This document shows positions 47,201 to 58,958 of a stretch of 64,000 bases of DNA, piece after piece. How positions within the stretch are numbered: the stretch's first letter is position 1; every line of letters starts with the position of its first letter. This DNA is from Rhea pennata (Eukaryota > Chordata > Aves > Rheiformes > Rheidae): the NCBI RefSeq assembly GCF_028389875.1, contig NC_084665.1, positions 18,570,001-18,634,000 of the forward strand. Direction: 5' to 3'. Position numbers and translations under genes: made by a program. The notes under the pieces were generated by a model. The model made no database searches and was not told where the DNA came from. It saw only the letters and a list, made by a program, of their open reading frames with translations.

Positions 47201-50200
47201 GAAACCACCTTGGCTGTGTTCCTATGGGTCCTAACAGGCACTGGCTTTCTCCTAGTTGCTGCCAAAGGGACTGCAGGACAAGGACCATCGCTTTTGCTGA
47301 TCTCAGATGATCTTTAAGTGCTGGGATGAGCACTTCTGTTTCCTCCTGGTACATGGGGTCGATGGGGATTGTTATTTCCTCACACCCCTAATGGGGGAGG
47401 CAAGAAGGACATAATGACTAGTAAAGATGAATCAGTACAGAAGAAAAATGTAAGTTAAGCTTGTAATTTCTCCTTTGAGATTCTCAAAAGAGATAAGAAA
47501 CTGCTAACTTTGGGTCTGTACTGAAATGCTACAAAAACTGAGAAGCGGTGCTTTGAGGGTTTAACTGAGCTGTTTAGAGGATGTAGGGGAACAGGGAAGA
47601 TGTTCAGAACTAGATTTTACCACTTTCTAGGCAGCACATAGTCATTCTTCTGTTCTGCATGTGTGCATTGCCTATGGCAAATCATCCTTTCTTCTTATAG
47701 AGCTACTGAATGTTGTTTGCAAGGCTGGGAAAATACTACAGGCAAAGGACTACAGAAATTGAGTCAGCAGAGCTTAAAAAAAGACATGCTGCTGCCAAAC
47801 CTCATGCCTTATCAATCACCATTCCTGCAAGGTGTTTACTGAAAAAAATGTCATAAAGGTTGCATGATTGCTGAAACAACTGTGGACCACATATCATGGC
47901 CTTGGAGACAATCGATGGTCCATGAACTATAATTTGGTTACTAAGTCCCTGGGTATATGAGACCTTCAACCACTCCTGTTGTATGGTATTGCTATATTTG
48001 ATGGCTACAGCAAATGAGGCAAAGTACAAGCGTAACTGTCCAGAAGCAATTTTTGATTATAGCATGTGTTGTATGTCACAGGCCCTGGGCTGAAGCAGAT
48101 CTGAACAAGAGGAAAAATTGGCTCTCAATGTATTATGAGTGTTTGACCCACACATTTTTTATCTTATTGACTTCCTGTGACAACTTGCACTGACATCATT
48201 GGCTGCATAAATCTGGTTCTATGAATACTCTTGTCCAGTGCGGTGTGTGTAAGACCTCTGGGATACAAAGTCAAAGTCTCCTCCACTCATTAGTTCATTC
48301 GTCACCTGCAGGCAACCTAAAAAGCTCCATGGCGGATACTGGTACTGCATAACAATCACTAGATCATTGGATCATCAATTTTGGAAGGAACAGATCTTGC
48401 AAGATTCAGAAAGAAGAAATAGCATATTTTGGCTTGGAAAGAGAGATTGTGTGCTCTGCCAACAGATGTTGGTGATTGTTGACAGGTGCCCTTGGAAACA
48501 CGAGACCATTTCTTTTCATGGTTTAATTCACAATCTGTGATTTCTTGGCGGAAAGGTCGTCAGTCTCCTTTTATCCCTTTGGCAAGATGAGTCATCGTAA
48601 GTCATAATTTTCCTTGTGGCAAATGGTGCAAGTTCACTGGTTTGTCTGAGTTGCTCTATGGTGGAACTGGATTAATGGGTGCTGATTAGCTATTACAGAT
48701 ATTTAAGCTTTTTATAACCTTTCTAGGTATATATGTGAACAAAACCTTTTAACGACATATGAAAGCCCTTTACTGAGGGATTGAATCCTCTCATCCTAAT
48801 CAGGGGTAGTGGTGGTGGCAGTGGCATCTGTGCTCTTGATAATTTAGCATACCTGTTATCTGCCCTTGGGAGTTCAGTCATGATATAAATTAGATTGTCA
48901 CTGTGTGACATGAAAACTCCAAAGATTGTTGAATCCAAATAATTTCCTCATGTCCTCCTTGTGAATAGCTTAAACATGTGGTAGGCAGCCAGGTAGTTAG
49001 CTTCTATTTTGATTCCTTCCCACTCATTTTAGAAATAAAGGTGCTGAAATACTGCCTGAGAAGTAACAGTTGAAGGTGGTAAGAAAAGCTGGCCAGACAG
49101 CTTCTCACGTGAGCTGCACTTCCTCCTCTTGTGTGAGCTAGAACTTTCTTAAAAGGAATTTGATTCTCATCTTACTGATAATTACATATTTTAGTAGACT
49201 GAGTGGTGGGCTAAAACTGTTCAGAGGTAGTTTTCGGTTAGCATTTGTTTGCAATAATCTTGTGAAGGGTGACGAGAGGAATTCTACATATACCCTTTGT
49301 TTATGCAAAGGCAAGAAAGACAACCTAATTCAAGACCTACAAATACCTCCTACATTCATGTATTTAGAAGACCTCAATGGAGCTCTTGCTGACACTTGCT
49401 TATGTGACATGTAACTAGTTGGAATAGAGCTGATCTTAAAACCCTAATAACTTGTGCAGCATTTGAAATGCTCCTGGCCGGCTGAGAAATTGGTTTAGCT
49501 GACAAACCCTGGGGGATGTGAGATGTACTTACTCGCTAGTGATTTCTTCCCTCGTGGGTGGAGAGCAACTGTTTCAAAGTATGTTCACTGTGTGTAAAAT
49601 ACAGGATTTGTTATTTTATCTGCACTGCCTGAAGGAGTTGGAAAGCAACAGGTGACTGACTTGGCTGCACTAGCCTTGAACTTCTCAGTATGTCAAGTTC
49701 ACAGATGAAACCTTGTTTTTACTCCCCCCTTGCACAGACCAGAAAGAGGAGGGAAAGGCTCATAAGCAAAAGGAAGGAAAGACCAAAAAATAACAGATGC
49801 TGTGTTATGAGAACTCCATAAAAATAACTTGGATGTTACAGTCAAGTTACTCTGCTAGAATAACTCAGTGCTATTCTCCATGAGTGTTTCCAAACATGCC
49901 CAATCACACTCTGAAGGACTCTTCACTTCTGAGCCTAGCAAGAGTTTAAACACAGTGTATCATGTCCCTTGATTTGCCAAAGCCTAAATGTGGAGTCACC
50001 CAGTTCATCTTCCCACAGCTGCCCCTATACCAAGAGAAACATTGAAATGAACAACAGCAGAGGAAAAAGCTATAAATGATGCAAGAGGTGGAGCATGTTC
50101 CTAGACGAATTCTGGAAAAGCTTGTCCTCAGTTCCTCTGTATGTATGTTGTTACTATACATAAGGTCAAATTACCCACAAATTTGTTCCCCAACCCAAGG

Positions 50201-51170
50201 CTGCTACATGAACAAATCATTCAGGAGTAATGAGTAAATGTAGTTTTCCCAACCTAAATCTGAACATCACTGTATGTAGTTTGTGTCAGAACTTAAGATG
50301 GTGGAAAAACTGATTCTAACCTCTTGTGTTTGATTAAAAATCCCTCTGAACTCTAGCATCCTGGCTAAATTCCAACTCACAGAAGCAATTGCCTTTTACT
50401 AAACTACATCCCTCTTGAAATTTCACTTGAGGAATTTACTTGGTGTAATTACTATCCTTCCTTTCAAATAAATGGTTGTATAGCACTGTTGATCTGGACT
50501 GCTTGTCATCCTCTACAGTAGAGAACTTCATTTTTTTTTCTGGCTTGCAGCCTGTGTAATATATAGCTTCATTTTTTTTTTTTTATTATTTAAATCTTTC
50601 CCAGAGAGGAACAGAAATAGCAAAGACCAAATACACTAGTTGCCTTTCAGAGAGAGGAAATTTTTTGTTCTTCTGACTCTGAAGATGGGTAGAGAAGGAC
50701 ATGGCAAGATCAGAAGAGAGCAACAGTAGTATATTCATGTGATCATGAATAACCTCTTCCCCCTGCTGTAAATGAATAGGTTCCTCTGTATAATTTCCTG
50801 GGGAAACCTTGTTCAGTAATTGAGAACATTTCTTGGAAAGAGCGAGTCACGTCAAACATGGATAACTGTCTTTGGTTCATGGAGCCATACTTCCAACAAG
50901 GAGAACATACACAGGCAAACGGTTGTGTGAATAGCCTGAAGTACCATCAGATTTAGCAAATTGTATCCTTGTAAGACGCAAGAAACGATGAATTATCCAG
51001 ATAGTCATAACTGACCAAAAAGGCGTGTGTGTGGGGGGGGGGGATGTGCCTGTAGGAAGAAGTTGGTCATACTTGAGGGAGAGGATTGCATATACTGTTT
51101 AGAAAAACTCAGGGTGATTGAATTCCTTTAAGAAATACAGAGTTTAATGAGCAAGAGTGAAATGTGCTGT
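41251..51170. other. Intergenic sequence without a recognised gene
   Basis: Mostly AT-rich. It includes the 26-nt palindrome at 45940 and a small inverted repeat (CCTCCTCC, TT, GGAGGAGG at 47004-47021). No exon is recognised on either strand. Confidence 0.6.
45940..45965. repeat. Perfect 26-nt AT-rich palindrome
   Basis: TAGATTTTTATAT followed by its exact reverse complement ATATAAAAATCTA, with no spacer. It can extrude as a cruciform, and its centre is an alternating AT tract. Confidence 0.9.
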
Positions 51171-51177
51171 GATAAAC

Positions 51178-51400
51178 TTATCACAGAGAGGTTGAGATTG
51201 GAAGGGACCTCTGGAGATCTAGTCTAAACTCCTCCCACCAACCCCCCTGCTCAAGCAGAGTCAGCTAGAGCATGTTGCCCAGGATTGCGTCCAGATGGTT
51301 TTTGAGTATCTCCAGAGAAGGAGACTCTACAGCCTCTCTGGGCAACCTGTTCCAGTGCTCTGTTACCCTCGCAGTGAAGAAGTTTATCTTCCTCATACTC
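51178..51400 (-). mobile_element. CR1 non-LTR retrotransposon fragment, degraded
   Basis: GGAAGGGACCTCTGGAGATC, then CCCTGCTCAAGCAGAGTCAG and GGGCAACCTGTTCCAGTGCT are the reverse complement of the CR1 3' end and the end of ORF2. The element therefore lies on the - strand, 5'-truncated as usual. It has more substitutions and a broken frame compared with the copy at 61 kb. Confidence 0.85.
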
Positions 51401-54052
51401 TCCAAATACAGATGACTCTTTGGAAACATAATCTCTCAGGTTGTAATCATGCTTCCTCTCTGCAAGCGGGGTGCTTTGTCTCCTTTGCCCTGTTACTGAA
51501 TCATAATGTAATTGTATTAAGTAACTCTTCTTTGTTGCTAAAATGCTTATGTTAGTCTTTTCTTCCAGTCAGACTAGGGAAGTTGTATTCTGACAGAGCA
51601 AAGTGGCTTTGCAGTAAGTGTTGAAAGAAAACCACAGGTTACAGTCTGTGGTACTGTTTTGCGCACTTGACCTTTGTTGGTAGAGCTCTTTGTGCAGCTG
51701 TGCACTTTTAAGTGAATGCTGCTGAAATATCCCAGGGTGGCTGTCATAGAGACGCAAAAGAACAGGAGTGTCCCTATGATGCACAGAGCATGCAGAACCT
51801 GTGGCATGTGCTCTAGTGCTAATATGCCTTAGGTGTGCTGTGGCGGGTGGGGATGATTGCTGCAATATGTAAATAGGAATGAGGTTTTTCTGTGTCGATG
51901 ACAGATGATTTTGAGATTGCTAAGACTCTCAGTGTATAGCCCACGGTCACTGTCAACACAATGAAAACTGAAGTGTTTTAACTGAGGCTAGTAGTTTGGT
52001 TCATAAATTGGTATGCTAAAACAAACACCGAAAGGCTTTGTGCTTTGCAAGCCATTTGATAGATTTTTTTGACCTATCTGAACACCTTGCCTGTGTATAC
52101 TGAAAAAGGCTAATAGCCTTCATCTTCTGCCATCTCCTTTGAGGGCCTGCAATCTTCTGCTCTTTAAGAAAATTGTTAGGCCTTGCAGTGAGTCATTTGG
52201 CATAAGCAACACACTTTATGAGCAGCCACCAGAAAGCCAAACTTTGTTACCTTTCCTCTGTATTAAATAAGATTAATCTTGAGGTACAGTTCTGCTAGCT
52301 TCAATGAGTATAGCATGCAGTTGTGACTTGCTTCCAGAAGAGAAAGTAGACATTGCTGCGTATGTCATTTAGCATACTACTCCAAGCAGGGCTGACCCGC
52401 ACATGCACATTTGCGAATGTGCTGAGGATGACTTGCTTTTTCTATTGCACACAGAAATAAGCTTTTTGGATTTCTTTTTCCTTTTGGAATTCAGCCTTAT
52501 TTCATTTCACTATGTAAGGAAATAGACAGAGTTGACCTTTCTTTTTTAATAATGTTTAGGACCAGGGTACAAAAAAGGTTAATGCATTAATTTTTTAAGA
52601 CAAGTGATAAATGTACTGCAATAAGCACACCCTACATACATAGAATATATTTCTCTATATAATATGAACAGAGATATAAAATAAGTTATACTTGTCTTGG
52701 TTTTTCATCACAGTAGGAGCTCAGCTTATATAAAGTGACAACAGGAATTGGAACAACATGCTGCTTTAAAGCAACAACCAAAAACCAGAAGACTGCGTGT
52801 GAGTGTAAGCGTGTGTGCGGGGGCTGGAGGGGGGATAAAATGGGTAATTGAGGGATTTCTACCAAAATCGAGTCTTAAGAAAACAGAAATTTCATAGAGC
52901 ATGACAGAGTGGAACGTCTCTTGGCTCAGGGTGGAGGCTCTGGAAGGGATTAAGTGTTACTGTGTGGGGAGAATGGGGGTAGGTGAAGGCTGTCAACACC
53001 CCGGATATATTGGGGGGGGGGGGTGTCACAGGCAGTATAGCAAGCTCTGCCTGCTGCCCCTCTGTGTTCTCTGCTTGTATGAAGGACAATCTACCCAACA
53101 ATGCAGGGGGTTTTCATCTTTACAGTAAGAATGGGACCTAGTAGCTTTCACTGCACACGATGAGAGTAAACATATCACTTCACAGGAATGATAAACACCA
53201 CCACTGTTCAAAGGCTTTTGAAGGAGAAAACACTATCCACTTGAAATGTTTAGTGAGCCTGGGACTGGTGAGTCCTCTTCCAACCTACCTCATCTCTGCC
53301 TCCAGCACCCTCTCCTGCTGTTTCCCTTGAGGTGGTTGTTCTCTTGGCCATTCTCTGACAGCGAATCTCCCCCAGGGAGCAATGGGAGGTAGAAGCGCTT
53401 GGGAATTCTTAAGGTCTCTCCCTTTGTGGTTAATGAGGAATTTCAGCTGCCCTATTCAGAGCCAAGCCATTTTAGATTTCTTCTGATTTTAAGGACAGGG
53501 AATCACTTGCAAAATTTGGATTTAAAGGTAAATCTAGATTCATTAAATTCTTAGGTTTTGTATCTGGTATAGGCTCATTACGGATTAGGAGGTGCTCTTT
53601 AGTTTGGCTAACAGCATGGTGACCTCTTTGTGGTTTTCCCCTTCACTAGCGAGGATCTTAAGTCTCTTGGGGTTTGAGACCAATCAAATGGCGCAAGTGC
53701 AGCCAAAGCTCAGGAGTGACACTGGCAGTTAATTTCTATTAGTGCCTATTCCATTCTCAAAAGATGCAGCCCACTTGAGTCTTTCTTCTACTCCCACTTG
53801 TCAGCTTCTTCTAGTCTCAACATTCTTTGTATTTATAGACTAAACATTAGAAAGCAGCAGGGAAATTACACTGGAAGAGTTAATTGCATATTATCTTGAA
53901 GGACTGGACTTTGTTTTGCCTTTTTTCTTCATACAGCAGAATAGGTATAAATCCAAAAGTGATCTCACATCTAAAGGTATAATTTAAGTAAACATGTTTT
54001 TCTAGATCTCTTCTTTCTCCCTTCCCCTTTCCTCTCCCCTGCAACCTTTCCT
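51401..54052. other. Intergenic sequence grading into the EHD3 3' UTR (- strand)
   Basis: No exon is recognised. Sequence just left of 54053 should be EHD3 3' UTR; its extent is unclear. - strand signal candidates are ATTAAA (52545-52550) and, further on, AATAAA (50582-50587). A 12-base G run lies at 53012-53023. Confidence 0.4.
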
Positions 54053-54580
54053 TCACTCTGTTATTTTCCTCTTGGATGGAGGGAGGAGATGGGAAGGAAG
54101 CTCATTTGGCAGCTCATGACCCTCCAACTTTACTTTAATGAGATGATTCGCCAAGGCAAACTCCTCATCATCCAGCATGCCATCTTTGTCAATGTCAGCC
54201 AGTTTCCATATCTTGCCCAGGACAGTGTTGGGCAGCTTAGACCTTACCATCTCCTTCTTTGCATTGGCACCAGTTATTTTACCATCAACAGGCGAGAGCG
54301 TGTAGAAAATCTCATCATACATAGGCTTGTCCCTGGCTACCACCCACTCAGCATCATCGATCCCTTCACCAGCGCCTTCACCATAGCCGTGGCCAAATGG
54401 ACCATGCAGGGTGCCCTCGAAGGCTCCGCCCTTCACCATCTGGGTAGGCCGCTGTGACTCCTCCTGGCGTACAAGCACCATGAGCTGGGCAATGTCATTG
54501 GCCAGCATGTCTTCCACTGTCTCCAGTAGCTTGCTCTTCAGGGGCTGGAACTTGCTAAAATCCTGAGCCTGCAACTGATC
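54053..54580 (-). CDS. EHD3: EHD3 terminal coding exon: linker and EH domain
   Basis: 175 codons and a TGA stop (54053-54055). It starts [20 protein letters not shown] after the CACTTTAAG acceptor and includes [12 protein letters not shown]. The GPF motif of the linker can dock on the EH domain in the EHD2 structure. The EH domain runs from about [11 protein letters not shown] to [10 protein letters not shown]. Confidence 0.97.
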   Translation of the reverse strand, partial: DQLQAQDFSKFQPLKSKLLETVEDMLANDIAQLMVLVRQEESQRPTQMVKGGAFEGTLHGPFGHGYGEGAGEGIDDAEWVVARDKPMYDEIFYTLSPVDGKITGANAKKEMVRSKLPNTVLGKIWKLADIDKDGMLDDEEFALANHLIKVKLEGHELPNELPSHLLPPSKRKITE

Positions 54581-57500
54581 CTTAAAGTGGGACAACAGAG
54601 CAAAGGGTGAGCATGGCTGTACACTGTGCAGGGTGGGCTCCCGGTCCGCTAGAGTGGGGGGAACACACCATTCCTTCCTCCAAGAGCCCTGCTCCATAGC
54701 ATGTGATGAGATTTCCCCAGCTGGTCTTGTTTCTACTTAACCTTCTTTAATCCCTATGGAGAATCATCTCCTTTACCCTCCCCCCACCTACCTATGGGGG
54801 CTGACAAGGTACAGAGAGGACAATATGTTTACTCAAAGGCCCAAATGATGGCTGTAAGCAAATAGAAGAATCTTCTGTTTCAAGTCATATGTAAGAAGCA
54901 TTCTCCTCAGCGACCAAATGGCTAAAGGCAAATTGTGCATCTCTGCATGGTCACTGTAGCTTTTGCTACACCCTCCAGCTGCTGCTGTGCATTTCTTCCT
55001 CCTCAGTATTCTGAGGAAGGAAACACCACTCTGGCAAAAGACTCTTAGCAGTAAAACCTCTGTCATCATGCAGCATAAAGACAGTAGGACTTTAAAACAG
55101 GCCTTTGTTTCTCTAACTTTCACACCTAAGTACAAGTGCTTTGAGCAGGGTCTGAAGATAAATTCTTTTTTGAGAACTGTAAACATTCTACAGCTTTTTC
55201 CTTCATCTTCTACTTATTAAATCCAATCTATTCACTCCTACCCTACTACAGTGGGATTTTTTTTTTCATTTATTCACTGGTTGTTAAGATATGTGTATAT
55301 GATCTTCTATTTAGTACACTCGGTAGATCTCATTCTCAAGAACTTATGGAAAAAAATATATATATATATTTGAAAATAAGAGAAGATGCTGTATTTTCCA
55401 TAGGGAGCTAGTAATAACTTTAACAGCTCAGTGACTGGGAACAGGTTCCTGCTTGGACTGAAGCCACGCAGCAATGTAGCCATGTCCAGTATTGTTCACA
55501 TATACAATACAAGGCCCTGATCCAAGGTCTTTGGAGTCTTTGATTTATGAACATTGGATCAGCCTCAGCTTTTCAGCACACAAAATTTGCTTCTTTCCTT
55601 AAAACAGTCTGGGGCTTTTAGTATTCATAGCCTCCTTTCTCTGAGTCTTTTTAGAAACAAATAGTGAAGTAGAGGATAAAAAGATAAAGTCCTCGAGGAG
55701 AGGCTTACGTGTAGGCTTTTCAAGAAACGTATCCTTCATTTTTAATATAGATTAGCAGTATTCTTAGGTCTGAAAAATCTGAGACTGGAATCTGGAACTA
55801 AAGAAAAATGGAAGAAATACTTTGCAGCTAAGAACTATCTAGGCAAAGACTTGAGAAATGAAGGCAGCTGAAGCTTTGCATGTGCAAAAATATTTGTGCC
55901 TAAATATAGTCTTCATATAGTTCAGGGCTCATTCAGTAATTTCAGTATTGCACCAGGCCTTTTGCATGGGGAACAAAAGCCAAAGAAGTGTGGCTTCTGC
56001 TGTACTCCCTACAGTTATTCTAATGGTCTTTCTTTGGATGTTTGGTCTGTCTTTGGACGTTTGGTCCATGGTCTTTGGATCTGCATGGAATGCTGCCACT
56101 TACCTGCATCTTCCTCAGATTAGGGAAGTCTCCTGGTGAGATCTGATGCTCCCGTTCAATTCGGGCATAAATCTCTCCCAAGTTGTTAACAAGCTCTTTC
56201 TTTTTATTGTCTTTCCCAAATACTGAGGGCATTTCCTTCTTCAGTGAACTGATGATGTAGGCATGGACCTGAAGGGCATTAAATAACATGGAAGGAAGAC
56301 TATAAGATTTAAAGAGCGTGTCAGTATGTTCTTCCCAGTGCTCCTGGGAGTACTTATGCTTAGGACTCAACTCTATCTTGTCTCACTCTGAAGAGCAGCC
56401 TGAGCTCTTCAGTTTGCCCCGATCTGTCGATTGTCACTTCTGTGCTAAGAGCTGCTCAGCTGTGTTCTCTAGCTGCGCTGAGACAAGGTGAGGATGGTGT
56501 ATGAGCCCTTGGCATGCAGAGAGCAATATTCATAGCTACTCCCTCTGGGGAATTCCCTTCTCACACACCAGGCATAGCTTTACAGGAAAGTCCCCTGCCA
56601 GCTGTACCATAATTGTCAGCACACAGACTTTTTGGAGCTCTTTAGATTTTGTTTAATATTTTAGTATGATTGACTCATCAAGTCACGTGATGCCATTCTA
56701 TTGAGTACTCTGCACTTGAGAAATGTGAAGGCTCAGACTAACCATTTTCATCAAATTAAGTCTGCACTCTTCCTGTTGATATTAATGATTCTGAAAGCAG
56801 AATCTATTTTATTATTCCCAGCAACAGTGATCAACAGTGGTGGATATAAATCAATTTTACTATTATTATTATTATTTTTTTTGCATGGTGGACCAAGCTT
56901 TTTCTCTTGGAGATGCAGACCCCTGCTTAGAAAGTTTTTTAGGGATCCTTTGAAAAGAGGGATCAATTTATCTTGATCCCTGTTCCCAACTGATATGAGA
57001 CTGTTTCCTGTATTTTGAAGAGCAACATTCAGCTCAATTTAAACATTCATGGAGATGGAACTTCTGGCACTGCTCTTTGGAGTTATATTCTCATGCTCAT
57101 TGCAGGCTTATTGCCATTCTTGTGAGTCTGCACCTCCTCTACATCCATCGAAGTCAGGTTTCTCTCTTTGCTAAGGCAGTTTAAAACAAAAGACCATCTT
57201 CCAAGTTCCCTTGGTGTATGGTTCTGGCAATCTGAATACGTCTGAATGCTCTTGCAGTGCAACTGTTTTCCATATCCCCTTCAGTGTGACTTACTTTGAT
57301 CTGTGGTAATCTACATCACTCAGGCCTGTGATGACTGACACACCATGCAAAGGGGTTCCTCAAAACATTTAGGATAAATATATGAGACCCTGGGGCAAAA
57401 CAGGATGGAAAAGAAGTAGCTCCATGAGCTGGACTGGCCAAGACTACTTCCCTGCACACTGCAGAGAGCTCACATTGAATGCTTGGGCCCATGTGTGGCA

Positions 57501-57921
57501 ACATTTACCTTGGCCAGCCGCGCTCGCTTGATGAGATCATTCAGCTTCCTCAGGGCTGCGTTGCGGGGTAGGCTCTGAATATCCCTGAACAGGTCCTGCT
57601 CCTCTGCCTCAAACAGCTTGCGGTTGTCAGGGATGAGCAGCGGATGGGACCAGAAGGAGCCAATGTAGACCCTGATGACCTCAGGAGTGTTGACGATCTT
57701 TCCCAGAGACCACATGAGGGCACCATACACCCGCATGAGCTGCTGAGTCTCTATCTGGTCTGCTTTGTTGAGGACAACTCTCATCTTGTCCTCATGGTTC
57801 TTGAGGGCCTTGATGACCTCGGAGAATTCATCTGAGATGTCCAGCTTGTGTGCATCAAAAAGAAGAATAATGCGGTCGACCCGCTCTGCAAACCACTCTA
57901 GCACAGCAGCAAAGTCGTAAC
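54053..57921 (-). CDS. EHD3: EHD3, EH domain-containing protein 3, last three coding exons
   Basis: EHD proteins are dynamin-like ATPases that tubulate endosomal membranes and control recycling through the EH domain. Exons: 57509-57921, 56104-56268, 54053-54580, all GT-AG with matching phases. Together they give 367 residues after a split Gly codon. In order: end of the nucleotide-binding domain with the NKAD motif; helical domain ([19 protein letters not shown]); lipid-binding tip [11 protein letters not shown]; a linker with the [14 protein letters not shown] motif; and the C-terminal EH domain, whose EF-hand loop [12 protein letters not shown] fits calcium binding. The end PPSKRKITE resembles EHD3 more than EHD1, and the location next to XDH supports EHD3. 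The P-loop exons are beyond the right edge, so the gene is partial here only because of the window. Confidence 0.95.
54581..56103 (-). other. EHD3: EHD3 intron
   Basis: The last intron of the gene. It holds a short (TA)n tract near 55354-55366 and no exon-like frame. Open reading runs past the acceptor at 54581 for a further 39 codons, but that extension is intronic. Confidence 0.75.
56104..56268 (-). CDS. EHD3: EHD3 exon: helical domain with lipid-binding tip
   Basis: Fifty-five codons in phase 0: [20 protein letters not shown], then [20 protein letters not shown] and [15 protein letters not shown]. The VFGKDNKKK tip corresponds to the membrane-contacting residues mapped in EHD2. The acceptor is GCCCTTCAG and the donor GTAAGT. 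Confidence 0.96.
56269..57508 (-). other. EHD3: EHD3 intron
   Basis: AT-rich with no exon-like frame and no repeat recognised beyond a short (ATT)n stretch near 56860. Confidence 0.7.
57509..57921 (-). CDS. EHD3: EHD3 exon: end of nucleotide-binding domain and helical domain
   Basis: Starts with two bases completing a Gly codon, then [30 protein letters not shown] is the G4-type nucleotide motif. It ends RARLAK at a GTAAAT donor; the acceptor is CCTTTCAG. The exon contains 137 full codons. Confidence 0.96.
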
Positions 57922-58915
57922 CTGAAAGGGGTGGAGGAAGAGGAGAGATGTGTACACATGGGAGGAGCGAAGGTTGTTTGCCATACCTGAGCCATGCCAT
58001 TCAAGGGTCAGCGTGCAACAAGGAAACTTCCCCTAGTAAGTCAGACAGTTCGATAAATGAAACAGGAAACATGATTCCTGACCCCAGACTGGGTGGGAAT
58101 GAGTCATTGCTCTTCACACTGAAATACCTAAGAACTGCATAGTTAAGAACGATTCTCATTATCTCTGGATTAAGAGATCATCCAGAGAAGTCTTAAACTC
58201 ATACCACAGATGCTTTATTTGAATGCATACCATGGAGAAACTGCTGTGTTCAGACAGCTACTGCTGTAGCCTTGCACGTGGCAACAAGACAGGTAAGTCT
58301 AGCTTCTGAAATAGTGGCCATCAGCATAGCCTACAAAGGCTGTGGAGAACCAGGTAATTACAGTATCTGTATCCAGACTGTTTTGAGATGCATATTTTTA
58401 CTGCTTAGTAACTCTCAGGTCTTGTCTAGTAGTGTAAGACTAACTTTACTCCATCCTACTCAAAACCTAGGATGCAAATGACGTGCCTTGCCTGAGTAAT
58501 CATCCTGTCAGAGCTGCTGCATACGCACAAAGCAAAATGACTTGCATTTACCTTGTGAAGTACTTTCTGCTAGAAAGCAGCACTGCCATAAATACCAGAG
58601 GTGCATTCAAGTTAAAAACATTAGATTGGAATTTCACATCCCTTGGAATTAAGGCTAATGGATTCCTAGTGACATAGGACAATGTCTAGGAAATGCAAGG
58701 CATAATAAACTGTGTGAGTGTGTAAGTAGATGTTTTAAAAACAACAGCGATAACAGCAACAAAATGACCTTCTCTCCCAGCTCTGTGGCATTTCTTCACC
58801 TTCTTTAAGGCCTTACTGAAAAACTGATGTTCCCCTGATGTCCTCTCTTACGCTGTGCAGCATTTGGGATTACCTGTGTTACCAGAGTGCCGTACTCATG
58901 TCAGGAGAAGCTTTT

Positions 58916-58921
<6 letters not shown>

Positions 58922-58955
<34 letters not shown>
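58922..58955. repeat. Poly-A run, 34 bases
   Basis: The longest homopolymer in the window. No AATAAA lies in the 40 bases before it, so it gives no clear sign of being a retrotransposition tail. Confidence 0.9.

Positions 58956-58958
<3 letters not shown>

Noticed and set aside
54053-57921. EHD1 or EHD4 instead of EHD3
   Set aside because: The C-terminal PPSKRK stretch and the XDH neighbour favour EHD3. The EHD family is very similar, so this rests partly on location.
58922-58955. Poly-A run taken as a SINE or retrocopy tail
   Set aside because: There is no polyadenylation signal before it and no recognisable body, unlike the segment at 61971.
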